Shown here: piece after piece, positions 1 to 11,954 of the stretch | Position numbering within the stretch: the first letter of the stretch is position 1 | Layout: each line of letters starts with the position of its first letter | Source of the DNA: Branchiostoma floridae | Lineage: Eukaryota > Chordata > Leptocardii > Amphioxiformes > Branchiostomatidae | Length of the DNA stretch: 64,000 bases | Direction: 5' to 3' | NCBI RefSeq assembly: GCF_000003815.2 | Contig: NC_049991.1 | Span: 8,409,921-8,473,920 of the forward strand | Made by a program: the position numbers and the translations under genes | The notes under the pieces: model-generated | Seen by the model: the letters and a program-made list of their open reading frames with translations, nothing else | Database searches by the model: none | Told to the model about the DNA's origin: nothing

Positions 1-1069
1 TTTGTAGAAATGACTATAAACTCTACCTGCTTCGCTCTCGTTATTTTCGGCGACCGGTAAGCCTCAAAACGCGTAAATTCCTGATCATATAATCCGTTTA
101 ATTTCTAATAGGTCCAACATCCGGTCCACCTAATTTTTTCAGGTCCAGTTTTTGAGGTACAATAAGAAAAGCCGGTTTTGTATTGGTACACCGTACCGGT
201 ACCCACCTCTAGAAGGCAGTAATGTAATCCCACTGTTTAGCTGTATGGATCAGATTCTGTAGATCCATAGGCAATGTTGTGGTCTTATATTCCAGTGCCT
301 GTTCAGGGATTGTGGCAGCTTCCTTAGGCACTCCTGCAGACGTGGTGAAGACTAGGATAATGAACCAACCAACAGACAGCATGGGCAGGTGAGGTACAAG
401 GGTACACACATGCAGCACACATGTACACTCACACATATACACACACACATACACATACGCACAAAGACGTGCACGCAAATACATGTACATGCACACTATC
501 GTCTACTGTGAATTGTTAATCAATTTAATAGCTGGTGTTAAAGAAATGTCCCTTCATCACCAAGGACATGTTTGAGTGTGAATGACTCATACCAGCTTAG
601 CATTTCTAATTAGACTTCAGGGTCTTAAAATGTGTGTCTATAGGTGGCTTTATTGAATAGCAAAATGTATGATACTTATCCACCAAGATGATAATTTCAA
701 GCAACAGTCTCTGCTGTATACCCAGGATTTGTCTTCTAGATAGATCTGGTGTGTGAAATTTATTGACAGTTTATCTCTGGACCAATCAGATCACTCTACG
801 CTCTTGTCACATGACGGGGCATCTGTTACAAATTACTAAGAAACCAGAATTCCTTGCTGCTCAAAACTTATTTACATGTGTAGAAATCCTCATTATGTAA
901 TTTACCAACTCAGATGACCTAATAGGATGTTGTGTGTCTGTAGAATGTGTCCTCTAAAAACTTGGAATTAGGGCCTAGGGATTTGGAGATGTGCTATTTT
1001 GTTCTATTGTTGGCTTGTTTTTATTACATCATGACTGCATTATGTGAGCATGACCTTGTTGTGTTTCAG
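1..1069 (+). other. Intron of the UCP4-like gene, no feature recognised
   Basis: Contains a CA-rich simple-sequence stretch at about 408-470. No preceding carrier exon (with the P-x-D/E-x-x-K/R signature) was found here, so it must lie before the window. Confidence 0.6.
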
Positions 1070-1112
1070 GGGAACATTGTATAGGTCGTCTGTAGACTGC
1101 CTTGTTAAAACG
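1070..1112 (+). CDS. SLC25A27: SLC25A27-like exon: third-repeat matrix segment
   Basis: A 43-bp exon after a TTTCAG acceptor and before a GTGAGC donor. It begins with the last base of a codon split with an exon outside the window and ends phase 0. It encodes G-T-L-Y-R-S-S-V-D-C-L-V-K-T, the stretch that follows the third P-x-D/E-x-x-K/R signature in UCP4. The other two frames contain stops. Confidence 0.8.
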
Positions 1113-4100
1113 GTGAGCTGTAGTACAATTAACTGTGCCTTTTGTCACACAAATTCATTTGTTTTTAATTATGATTGATAACTGTTTATAATTACTTTTC
1201 AGCCATACAAAACAAGTAGAAGGCAAGACCATTGCACCAATTTAAGTTTTTAATAAGGTGTTCCACAAGGGGTAATCCTGGGACCATTACTGTCCCTCTT
1301 GTATCTGCCTTTTTTTTTCATACTTCTACATGTATGGAAGTCCTGAAGCAGCCTTACTGTCAACACTTGCCATTCTTCTTGAAGTTCTTCATACTTCACT
1401 CATGTGGGTGCTCCAAATAGCATTGCCTATTCTGTATCTGTATATCCGATTTAACTCAGCCTTCCAGCACAACACACCAGCTTGAAAAAGTTCTGGCAAA
1501 TCAGTGGAATTGTTTTTATTGTAAAGTTTTATGATCTTTCTCTTTTGCTTGATCAAAGATACAAAAATTACACCTACTTCAGCCAGACCTATTTGATTCA
1601 AAAATTGAATCACATAACATCAAACCAATCAGCTCTTGGATGACCAATCACTGACAGCTTCAAAGAAATTTGGTTTTGTCTGAAAAAAAAATCTGGTTTT
1701 GTTCCCAAATTTAGGTGAGACATGAAGGATTCCTGGCTTTGTACAAAGGCTTCATACCCATATGGGGGAGATTGGTGAGTGTTGGCTTCTTTGTTGTCAG
1801 GCCAGTGTCACGTGTTGTGACTTGAACATGTTGTGTTGTCCTTTTACAGGTCAGAAAAGAAGGTGTCATGGCACTGTATAAAGGCTTCATCCCCATATGG
1901 TCACGAATGGTGAGTCCCATCTTTTTTTTATACCCATACTAGTACTGTAGTGTTGTGTACCTTGAAGTTCCTGTTTTATTACTTCAGTGAAAACAGATTG
2001 TTTTCGGTGTACTGTCAAACCTGTATTAGCGGCCACCTTTGCATAGCGACCACCTGGCCATTGCGGTGACTTTTTTTCAGTCCCTTGGATTTTTCCCATT
2101 GACCTAAGCATTAAGAGAGTCTATAGCGGCCACCTCTCCAACGCGGCTACGGCCACACGATTTCCCGTCCTATAGATACAGAAACTCATACAGCGGCCGT
2201 ATGTTACCCTGTGCCAGGTTTAAAATCGTTTGCGAGGATTTGGAGTTCCTGACAGGGTCATTTTGGCGGTAGCGGAAGGTACGTGTGACTTGAACGTTAG
2301 AGTGCAACTCATTGCCGGTGAATTTATCAACGTTCCGCCTGGCAATTGATCAAAATTTCCTCTATAGTGGCATTTTGTCTATAGTGGCCACACAGTGTTT
2401 GGAGCGGCCATATTTCTCCAGTCCCTCGAGTGGCCGCTACATGTATAGACAGGTTTGACTGTACATACAATCATGACTGTTTGTTTATCTTGGTGTCTAG
2501 GAAGTGTTATCTGAATATTGTAGAGTGACAGGATATGACATGGATAACTGTGTAAATGCCACGGTGGCCAGAAGGAATGAAAGGTAACGGTTTTGCCCTT
2601 TTCCAAAGCTGCTAGGCATGTCAGTGACACTGACAGGACCTTTTGAACTAATTTAAAAGGGAAAGGTCCCAAGATAGGAGATGAAAGGTTGTCTCATTTC
2701 CTGTCTTCCTGCTATGTCAGGGCTCAAAATACCACCTGTATATGCAGGTTAGTGCAAGTAAAATTTGAGCTGTGTAGGTACATGTATTTCTGATGTCTAC
2801 CTGCACCTAACCTGCACTGGTCCACGTACTGGGTTTTATACACAATGTCCTATGATTTAGGTGTATGTGAATTGTAATTAGCTGCATTGACTGTTACCGC
2901 CTATTAAGTATAAAAGAAAAAAATAGCAATGGTTCCTCAACAATTTTAGTATGATCTATTCTTTCTAAATTCAGAGTGGTGCAGGTAATTTTCAATGTTA
3001 CCTGCACCAGTGCAGGTATGCAGAAAAAAGTATTTTGAGCCCTGTATGTGGATGTTGCCCTATGGGAGCCAGAGGGAAATGCTTTAGACAGAATCAGGGG
3101 ATTATTTACAATGATTATTGATAATGAACTAAACAAAAATTCACAAACATTCCAAATATTTCATAGACATACATGTACAAATGTACCAGATCTTTGATTA
3201 TTTGATTTGAACAAGTCCCAAATAGTACTGTAAATCTTGAAATATTGATAGTTTTATGTTGAACTTCAGATTTACATTATATATGTTACCCTCATCACCT
3301 CAGCAAGCGCCTCCTTTTCCCCAAACTGAAAAACTGAAGAATCAGCCTTTTCAAACTCATGCAAATTAATTTTTGTCACCATGCAATATTTATATGGCCT
3401 AGGATCGCAAAAGCAAATTTAAAGATTTTTCTTCCTCTTCCTCTTTGAAAATGTGTATCCCACAGTTAAATTGTGAACTTGTTGATTTGTAGTTGAAGTT
3501 TGCAAGCCTACTTTGTGTCTTGTAAGATTGATTAAGAATTATACAAGTTATAACAAGACCTGAAGCCACATTAATCAGGCAGTATTTCCGTCAGCATTTT
3601 AAATCAGGGATAAAGTCCACTAGCCCTATTGTCCAGGGCAAGTGAAAGTGCTGTTCGGGCAAGTGCATGTCCTACCTCACTTGTCCGATCGGGCAAGTAA
3701 GATTTTTCCATTGATTTTAGTGCAATTTTGATATACTTGTTACTTTTTACAGTCATGACATCAAGCAATTGTCTACAGAGAATTCCATTGATGGAAGTGA
3801 AAATGCATGAACTAGAATTTTGGGCAAGTGAAAAATTNNNNNNNNNNNNNNNNNNNNNNNNNNNNNNNNNNNNNNNNNNNNNNNNNNNNNNNNNNNNNNN
3901 NNNNNNNNNNNNNNNNNNNNNNNNNNNNNNNNNNNNNGCTTGGAGAGTACATTTTTTATGTGCTTGCCCGATAGGACAAGTGGATTTTAGAAAACTTGTT
4001 CAACCCTGTAAATCATCCTTTTTTTGCAGTTTTAACTTTGCCATTTTCCCAGTGACTTGTAAAATTATGACACTATGAATACTGTAAATGCATTTAAGTT

Positions 4101-7100
4101 CGCTGGGATTTAAGTTCGCCGTAGCGGGAAAAGGGACTTTTCGTGGTGGATTTAACTTCGCGGTAACACCATAGACTGCAGTCTAATACCATAATAGAAA
4201 AATGTTCGCGGTGCAGTTCAGGGTAAAGTGGTCAATGCAAAAAACCGCGAACATTTCTTCAATTACAGTATGTGTTTCTATTGTATAACAGTTACTACTG
4301 TACTACAGTACTAGTATTGCTTTAACTGTCAACACAATACACAGGTTATAGCCTTCTTTTTTATCCTACTGCAAAACCAAAGCCTGCAAAAATCAATAAA
4401 TTTACTGTTACAGTACAGTCATGCTTCAGTTTGGCCTGTGCTTGAAGTCATCCCCTAGGGTTTAATTAAAAGTTTGCAATTTTGATATCTCAGTCTGAGC
4501 CATAACAATCTTGAATTATTAAAGGCCACAGTAGCATCGTTTCTGACTTATCAGCTTTTTCCACAATTTTGCCAAATTATCAAAATTATTCCAATTGTCT
4601 TCTTTGGTTTATTCTTGTACTTAAGCTTGGCGTTTGTCCCAGTTGATACCAAAGGAAAGTTTTATGTGCAGATTTAAGCTGTGCTACTGTGTTTGTAGTA
4701 TCTAGCCAATATGAAAAGCAGCTAGGGCATTTGCAGTATAACTTGCAGCCATATCTTATTTCACCCCTTGAAACTGTACAAGGTACGGAAGTTTTCCTCA
4801 GACTCTGTTTTATGCTTAACACATGTCTTCACATGTCTTCCAGCTTAACACAAAGTCTTTAAATATGAGAAGCAAAGATTAGCCTAAGGAATGGACTTTC
4901 TAAGAAAAAATTCTGTAAAGAAAAATCAACTAGACATGCTTCATAATGCATTCTACATGCTAAGCATACAAGTCCCTAGCACAAAATTAATATGTTTCAA
5001 AGTATTCATCACTTTAAATCTTAATTTGAGAGCAATGCATGTACAGGCCAACCCTCTTTAATATGTATTACTTAAAGACAGATTATGCAGTTGTGATTAG
5101 GATGGCTATAAGCTTCCCCCTAATCCATTTCTGGTGATTGCCCCTTAAGCTTCAAAGACAATTTTCTTCAAGATTAGAAATCCTTGAAAATGGTTGTTAA
5201 ACGAGCCCACCCTCGGGAAAAGACCTGAAGGTTCTTATGTAAACCACAATCATCATCTTAATTGGGAACTCTCGACAAGGCTTCAAGGCATAACTGGAAT
5301 GCAACAAGTTAATTTTGCAAGATAAAAGTTTGACAAATAAGAAAGACGTGTATCCCTCTCTTAAGTTGGACTGGAAAATTGGCGATTAGTTTATAAATCC
5401 ATATAATATAGCAACCAGGTCTGACAGTACATAAAGGATTATATCTAGTATGCACCTGTCAGTATATGGATAATGAGAAATGGTTTTGGGCATGGTCCAA
5501 CTCAACATGTAGACATGAAAGTATGATGACAAACCACATGGATACTCAGATATCCTGTAGGATTTGGGGGTACTTAATCATACGTCTACATGTAAGCTTT
5601 TAATTATGAATGTTTGTCAGAAGAGTTCTTAAAAAGACAATAAGTTTCTGGTAACTTAGAAAGTTTAAGGGTCAGTAACACTAGGTTCAAGTTCTTGATT
5701 GTCAGATTTTTTAACATCATTTTTTTCAGATTTAACAAGAAAGACCATTTATGATGTAAATCAAATACATGTTGTATTATGGCACCAACATTGGTTAAGC
5801 CAACATAGGGGTCCAAATTTCTTATTTACTCAAATTCACACGAGTAGGGTGGTCGGGGTATCATCCTGCAATGGTTCTGAGTTTTAGTAAATTTCGAATT
5901 AAAATGGTGCATTCTAAGGTATCTTGAGGGGCAAATTATTGTCAGAGAGGTCACATGCAGTTGAAGACTGAGTGGCAGCCCTGGTCAATCAGAATTTTAT
6001 GCTTGTCAGAGGATCTGCTTCCCAGTGGAAGGGCTTCTATTTTTTATTAAATTTAGAACAAATTGACACCTGGACACATGCCTGTCAGTGTTGTACATGT
6101 AGGTTCTTTATCATGCTTGAGGTGTGGCTTTTCTTAAACAAAGGATTTCCAGATTAACATTCTATCCCAGAAAACATTGAGGGAGTGGCTAGGTCGTAAG
6201 TGCCTTTCCCAAGGGCACATCACTAGAGCCTCAGCAGCCCAGTCTATACATGTATATGATTGTATGATTGTTCTAAACAATTTGTTTATTTCTCCTGCAG
6301 GCCCCCTGGTCACTGACCTTCTGGCTGTCCTATGAGCAGGTCCGACGGTTGTCAGGGACAACGTCCTTCTGATGATTGACATCTGTCCATCACAGTCATG
6401 TGACCAGCTGCCATCATGCCAACCTTTGTGTTGACTGATGTTGACACTCTTTTCCTCTACCTCTCATAGAACTAATAAGCCAGTTCTGATGTTGAATTTT
6501 GCGTGACATGTGAAGCATTATGCATAATATATGTCAAAGTTGAAGCCCCCTGAGACATAGCCTAGTTACATCTGGACATGGTATCAAGCATGGCAAAGAC
6601 AGGTCTTATTTATAGCGTCACCTTTGACCTGTTGCATATGCAGTTCTAACTGTGAACTTACTTATTAAAGTAGTGGCTGGTTCTATAGTCTATGAGTTAG
6701 ATATTCATGACAGCCTAACATGAACTGGCAGATATTTCTAAAATGACAGTTTCAATGTAAATATGGTGACCTTATCTCAACATTGATTTGTCTCCAATAT
6801 CATAAGAATTTATGTTAATGCAAAGCATATCAGAATAATGTTGAATAATTTTCAAACTGCATTTCATTATGCATTCCTTTTTTTCCCTTCAAACAGTGCA
6901 ATGTTGTATTTTGCATTTGATTATGGAAGTCTTTTAGTCAACAAAGAAGACACAGAGGAGACGTAGAAAATTGGCTAACCTTCCGTATTTGTATAAATTT
7001 GCCTAAAGGTCCCTAGAACCATGATGTCCCACAAAAAAAAGCCTACATCATAGTACCTAAACATGATCACAAGATTTAGGGAGTGGGCTATGATAATAGA

Positions 7101-7482
7101 TTTGTTTCTTCCTGGCCTCTCTTCCTAGACTGTTGTTTATTATATTACTATGACTGTTATATAAATGCAACTGCTGCCCCCAAAAGGAAAGAGACTGGCA
7201 GTTTGAAGACAGGCCTTCCAAACTGTATATGTCCATTAGATGTGTACGATTTCAAAAGTTACTGAACACAAGACATCCCCCCCCCAAAAAAAAATGCAAG
7301 TTTAACCATTCTATACTGTCTGTTGTTTTTCATTTCTTGGAAGCGAGGATTTGTACATTGTGTGAAGGACATGAGTCATTCCACTAACACAGCTCCTTTT
7401 GCCACCACAGGCCCCATGGTACATAGTGTTCTGGATGTCGTATGAGAAGTTACTACAGGCTGCCGGGTCACAGTCATTTTGA
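1070..7482 (+). CDS. SLC25A27: UCP4-like mitochondrial carrier (SLC25A27), 3' part with duplicated exons
   Basis: Seen: five coding segments on the plus strand, all flanked by AG/GT, join in frame: 1070-1112, then either 1715-1774 or 1850-1909, then either 6301-6372 or 7411-7482. The joined product is the end of the third mitochondrial-carrier repeat: a YRSSVDCL segment, EG-x-x-ALYKGF, P-I-W-x-R, then APW-x3-FW-x-SYE and a short tail ending SF. Known: this arrangement and the short tail after the YE motif match the C-terminus of UCP4, an inner-mitochondrial-membrane six-helix carrier of the uncoupling-protein branch. Other UCPs and SLC25A14/A30 share the ALYKGF and PW motifs but fit the tail less well. 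The N-terminal two thirds lie before the window. The gene converges on PARN. Oddity: the last two coding positions are each present twice. Orthology to SLC25A27 is a strong family call; alternative splicing is inferred. Confidence 0.85.
1257..1310 (+). mobile_element. LINE reverse-transcriptase remnant in carrier intron
   Basis: Translates to GVPQGVILGPLL followed by S-L-L-Y-L, the strand/turn motif of non-LTR reverse transcriptases. Flanking frames are broken, so only a short degenerate piece is recognisable. Confidence 0.6.
1715..1774 (+). CDS. SLC25A27: SLC25A27-like duplicated exon, copy A1
   Basis: A 60-bp phase 0-0 exon (acceptor TTTAG, donor GTGAGT) encoding 20 residues: V-R-H-E-G-F-L-A-L-Y-K-G-F-I-P-I-W-G-R-L. 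It aligns without gaps to copy A2, which starts 75 bp after A1 ends. The two copies share 15 of 20 residues and 45 of 60 bases, and seven codons differ only silently, which suggests both have been kept under selection. Either copy can follow the exon at 1070-1112 and precede either terminal exon without changing frame. Confidence 0.82.
1850..1909 (+). CDS. SLC25A27: SLC25A27-like duplicated exon, copy A2
   Basis: A 60-bp phase 0-0 exon (acceptor TTTTACAG, donor GTGAGT) encoding V-R-K-E-G-V-M-A-L-Y-K-G-F-I-P-I-W-S-R-M. The final R-M followed by a PW exon is closest to the vertebrate UCP4 pattern, so A2 may be the ancestral-type copy. Including A1 and A2 together would also stay in frame but would insert 20 extra residues into a conserved helix-loop, so I infer they are alternatives. 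Confidence 0.85.
2011..2463. mobile_element. MITE-like element, ACAGTCAAACCTGT family, copy 1
   Basis: A 453-bp block bounded by inverted ACTGTCAAACCTGT and ACAGGTTTGACTGT. Inside are repeated GCGGCCAC motifs close to the ends. Same family as 14939-15827. No coding capacity seen. Confidence 0.75.
2718..3044. mobile_element. MITE-like element with CAGGGCTCAAAATA ends
   Basis: A 327-bp imperfect palindrome: CAGGGCTCAAAATACC at the left and TATTTTGAGCCCTG at the right, with internal inverted TGCAGGT motifs. A 5-bp TATGT direct repeat abuts both ends. CAGGG termini are common in hAT-type elements, but the class is inferred. A related half element ends near 59463. Confidence 0.65.
3600..4000. repeat. 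GGGCAAGTG-rich inverted repeat interrupted by a gap
   Basis: Left of the gap, CACTAGCCC and several GGGCAAGTG motifs; right of it, CTTGCCCGATAGGACAAGTGGA in the opposite sense. Probably one MITE-like copy whose centre is missing. Confidence 0.45.
3838..3937. other. Assembly gap, 100 N
   Basis: Exactly 100 N, probably a placeholder of unknown true size. Confidence 1.
4080..4270. mobile_element. MITE-like element with TACTGTAA ends, copy 1
   Basis: 191 bp bounded by TACTGTAAATG and its near-complement ATTACAGTA, containing TTCGCGGT and GCGGGAAAA(G)GGAC blocks. Clearly the same family as 59053-59249. Confidence 0.75.
4271..6300 (+). other. Long intron between carrier exons A and B, otherwise unremarkable
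   Basis: AT-rich sequence without recognisable coding motifs, RNA genes or clear repeats. Confidence 0.5.
6301..6372 (+). CDS. SLC25A27: SLC25A27-like terminal exon, copy B1
   Basis: Acceptor TCTCCTGCAG, then 23 codons and TGA: APW-S-L-T-FW-L-SYE, followed by a basic QVRR stretch and a tail ending T-S-F. This is the sixth transmembrane helix and C-terminus of the carrier and the better match to vertebrate UCP4. No AATAAA lies close to the stop; an ATTAAA is present near 6664. Confidence 0.88.
   Translation, partial: APWSLTFWLSYEQVRRLSGTTSF
7411..7482 (+). CDS. SLC25A27: SLC25A27-like alternative terminal exon, copy B2
   Basis: Same length and phase as B1 (23 codons plus TGA) after the acceptor CACCACAG: APW-Y-I-V-FW-M-SYE, then a neutral tail ending Q-S-F. 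It shares 11 of 23 residues with B1, all at the family's conserved positions (APW, FW, SYE, G, SF). The basic tail of B1 is replaced by K-L-L-Q-A-A. Using B2 requires skipping B1. An AATAAA follows the stop by 15 bp, so this copy has its own candidate polyadenylation signal. Confidence 0.78.
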   Translation, partial: APWYIVFWMSYEKLLQAAGSQSF

Positions 7483-7497
7483 CGGCTTCTCATCAAC

Positions 7498-7503
7498 AAT
7501 AAA
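7498..7503 (+). promoter_or_regulatory. Candidate polyadenylation signal AATAAA after exon B2
   Basis: An exact AATAAA 15 bp after the B2 stop. Position is plausible but the 3' UTR would be very short; another plus-strand AATAAA occurs at about 11,173 and could serve a longer UTR. Confidence 0.35.
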
Positions 7504-10500
7504 CTTTTATAATACGAAGTATACAGTACATGGTTGTAATTATTATAGTAACCACATGGTTGTATGTACCTGTAACAGCATTCATCTGTCAATATTCTGT
7601 ATGTATGTAAGATTTTTCTGTGAGTTGTTTCACTATTACTTTTGATTAGCATTTTGTAGCAAATGGAAATCAATGTATTTGGCTGAAAATCTAGGTATTT
7701 GTCCTAAGTCACTGTTTAAGTGTGAAATCAGGGTTTACCACAGCTTAAGATTTAATGCTCTAGTTTCAGCTCCTGGCGTGATTTGACCTAATTTGACGAT
7801 ATCTTTTTTTTTTGTCATATTAGACATTAATTTTGACTGTCAAGATGACAAAGTGGTCATGATTTTTCACTTTGATAAACACAAAAATCCTAAAAAATTA
7901 CAGAATATTGGGGGAAATTCTTGTTCCCCACTTTAGAATAGCTGATTTATAATCTGACATTAACTCTACCATTGCATCAGTGTACATATTGTGATGTTGT
8001 AAATTTTGTATACGTGTCAGTGTTAGTGTATGGATTGCAATCTTGGATAAGTGCCAAATTCTAGATCAAAGTCTCTCAGTAGAGATAAATATCAGGATCC
8101 TTACCAAAGGAATGGGCCATTCTGCATCGGTAGATTTCCCAAGTGGAGACTGAATTTTAAGATCAATTCACCAAGAAGGTAGAACTTTTCAACTTCGGTT
8201 TGTGTCACTTCAGATTGATGGAATGACTAGAAACTCTGGATTTATGAATTGGAATTCACCCTAACACATTCCTAAATGTAGCATCTCAATTGGAGTCTCT
8301 TATAGGGAGAATCAAGGATACCAGCAGAATCAAGAATTCACCCAGATTGCAATCTCTGCCCAAAGATATACATGTATAACGGTATATTGTTAGTGCAATA
8401 TTTGCTTCATGTTGAAGATGAGTAGTATGTGATGTAACATCAGACTGTAATACTCAGGGAGGAAAACCCAAGATCTGTCTGACTGTATATCAGTGATGGA
8501 AGATTGTAATTACCAATCAAACTATAACGCAAACCTGTATTTTTGTGACACAAAAGTTTGAATTATTCCTTTTCCTTGTTCTTACAACACATGGATATCT
8601 ACAAAACAACTGAGTGTGCCACAAATGTATAGTAGATTGGAATTATACAATTGTATGTGAAAACAGTCTTTAGAATATTGTCAGTTGTAGTAGGGAAGGA
8701 AAGTACACACATTAAATCACACACCTGAGATGCGCAATGTTTTTTAGTTGAATGGGTTTTATCACTTATCAGCTTATGAAATAATGGTTGTCCATGAACC
8801 TGTTTTATTTTTATCTCTCTAAATTGTTCTGGATTCCAGTCATGCTCCTTTGAGGGACATGAAACAGGGTACATGAATTTGGGGATCACATATAATGGAC
8901 ATCATCATCTGGGAGGTACATTTTACATGTCTCACATATGACATGCAATTCTTCACAAAGCTTACATATATATACTAATAATTGGTTTATTTGTTCAAAG
9001 CAAGAACAGTAAAATACATGGCGTCTTATAGGAGAAGACGCTTAATTGTGCACTTTAGAATGATTCTTATGCAAACATCGATACAATTACAAGGAATAGA
9101 ATAACAACTACAAAAACCTCTTCTGATACAAAGTAGTGAAAGAAAACTGCAATACATGTAGTTGATAAATAGATATGAGAGACGTTTTCAGGTACTTGTA
9201 TTCAAAAGTTGTGTGAAATATGGGATGGGGCTGTTTTATAACAGCATCCTAACACCATACCGATGTAAAAGTATTGCTGAGCTGGAATAATCATCAACGT
9301 GAAATAAGAATTCAAGTTTGACCATGAACCTGTTTTATCTTGATCTCTCCTTTCAGCCTTCTATTTCTATCATGACTTGCCCAACCTAAAAGACGTACAA
9401 TCTAAAGAAGTGAATTATAGTGGTCTGATATGTTCCCATTTGCACGTTTTTTTTTGTAACAGAATGGTAATGGGTGTTCGGAAATTAACCATTGTTTTAC
9501 ACTGCTTATGACAAATATTTTATATCCAAGCTACATGTATCTAACAACGTAAGAAGCAGAAGTCTTTATGTGCACATTGGTGCCAAATTATATTGTAGAG
9601 AAGCAATCAGAGGTCCAATCTAGAGCTAGGATAGATACCAGGCTACTTAAAGATGCAACGTTAACCCCTTCTTGGGACACGCACCACGAGAGATGCAATC
9701 ACGTATCATCCACCTATCTCCTGAGAACACATTCCAGTCATTTCCTGTAGCCAGATATAGCAAGGCCAGTCCTGGAGAGTCGATAACAACCCTCACAGGG
9801 CAGATTAAGGCTGCTGACCCAGCTATGGTCTCTGCACTCCTTAAAAGCTTTTACACCTGCGGGAGAAGGTCTACTTTATCTTTAGGTCCCTAGGAACACA
9901 CCTGTGGTAGGTACGGGCTCTTATTGTAATGTTTTGGTGCTGGATTGCCTTTATGGCACGCACTTGTCTTTAATCGAAACAATTTCAAGGAAGCGAGACG
10001 TTAACGTATCACTCCCACAAAGGGCCAATGACTTCTTGTCTTATTTCCAATCCTAAAGAGTTTTTTTTTGCAAAACAGACAAGCAAACACAGACACAGAG
10101 AGGATGCTTTGTAATCATAGTTTGTAAATACTATTGCTTAGTTATTGCAACCGATGCACACTAACATTAAAAGAAGCAGACTTCCGTTGAAGTGCTACAA
10201 ATTGGCAGCAGCATCAAATTCAGCACCATGGCTAGTGTCACATCAAGTATATGGCTACATCAGGATTTTCTACTGTTATCTCGACCATGGTCACTTCTTG
10301 GTGTGATTTGACCTAATTCTGATGTTCCTTACAAGACACACCAATTAGGGTCATGGTTTTTATTCATCATTAGCGGCAAGGAGAGCACACGCAAACATTG
10401 GAACAAGTTGAAACAAGGGTTCGGGGACATTATTGGGTTTTGTAACCATTGCAACTATTTTTTGGCTCATTCACAATTATCTGGTTTAAAACAGTGGTTA

Positions 10501-11040
10501 CCCTTTGGCTTTCGTCTTCAGTCAGGTATTGGTCTATGGGGAGAAGTCGGCCTAGAAATAGATCTAACCCACCTTATTCCTTTGTTGCTAAAATTATGTG
10601 TAGAAAAGAACATGTGGTCATACCCGCAGCCTTCCTTGTGTGAAATGAAAAAAACAAAACAATATTAAAGAGTTCATCTTTTTTATTATCTCATCGTTTG
10701 ATTATGGAAAAAAGATAAAGTGAAACGGTGGCATATTGAGGAAGTATCCTATGAAACCAAGCATTCAAAAACCGTTGAATTTACCAGAGTATTGTAATTT
10801 CAGAAACTTCCCTTGGAACTGCAGTGACACCTCGAGGCTTTTTTGGAAACTGCAGCCTTGAATGTGTTAGTCAAATGTGGTATATTGACTAAATTGTGTA
10901 GTAATGTTTGTACCTGCATTGCTATTTAATGCAGATATTATTGAAGACATGTACCCTAGAATTGTAGTACATAAATACTCGGTTTGGCATATTTCTACAA
11001 TATTGTAAGGACGACTGACACTGGACTGTCCACCATCAAT
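7504..11040. other. Convergent intergenic region between carrier and PARN
   Basis: Possible 3' UTR of the carrier followed by AT-rich sequence. Two loosely similar segments occur at about 8795-8830 and 9322-9357 (both include GAACCTGTTTTAT and ATCTCTC), and another pair at 7773 and 10297 (GTGATTTGACCTAATT). No gene recognised. Confidence 0.5.
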
Positions 11041-11105
11041 GTTTATTGTTCTGTCTTGCCATACAAATATGTTCTTATTCCATGTAACATATAGATGATT
11101 GTGCT

Positions 11106-11111
11106 TTTATT
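11106..11111 (-). promoter_or_regulatory. Candidate PARN polyadenylation signal
   Basis: AATAAA on the minus strand, the first exact hexamer downstream of the PARN stop (about 0.85 kb). Another lies at 11042-11047. No cleavage site can be confirmed. Confidence 0.35.
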
Positions 11112-11954
11112 TGACAGTAAATTTCCAACAACCTGATTCTTGCGACCATAAAAAGTATCATTTCCAGTGTTAATAAACAAAAATTGTTGAAATGGTTGAT
11201 TAAATGTTGATTGATTTGGTTGTAAAGAACTTCTTTTCTAACACGGTGTCTTTAAACAGTGTTGTGTAAATTTGTCTGAAACTTGATTGGGTAAACTGAA
11301 CATATCAGTCCACAATATGACAAATGTAAAACTTTTTGACGCCACCTCGTGGGTGGAGCCTTTGTCATCACTGCCTCTCATGGTTACAAGAAAACCTTAT
11401 ATTTATCAAAGTACAAAATCTGATGGTCCATACATGTATTAAGCACATACTATGATGACAATAATACTAAAAAATATAGGGCTGTAACAAAAAGAAAAAC
11501 ATAAATATTCATAACACTCAATTGTTGTCGTCTTGGAGGGACTTTTAGGTTTTTCCCCACCACAACAATATGTACTAAACCAGGCCAGCAGATTTGTGTA
11601 GAGCCATAAATGATTGTTTCAAAGACTGTTCCACTTACCAAAAGGGGACAAATGTCACACTCCACATTTCCTTTACCATCTACTGTGTAGACTGCTTAGT
11701 AACTCCCCCACCAAGAAGGTAATTTGGTACAGTCCTAACTAGCCCTTTCACCAGTTACACAGCAGCTGTCTTAAATCAGTTTCCTCACCAGCCTTAAGTT
11801 GCTGTGTTTAGAATCATCCCTAACATCTTTTCACAGGGTATTCATAATGATTCTTTCACTAGCTGTGGAAAAACTTCACACTGCTGTTCCAAGTCAACAG
11901 CTGTACAGCTGTTCTCTTCTTCTGCTGTGAAGCCTGCTATACCAGCTGTTCCCC

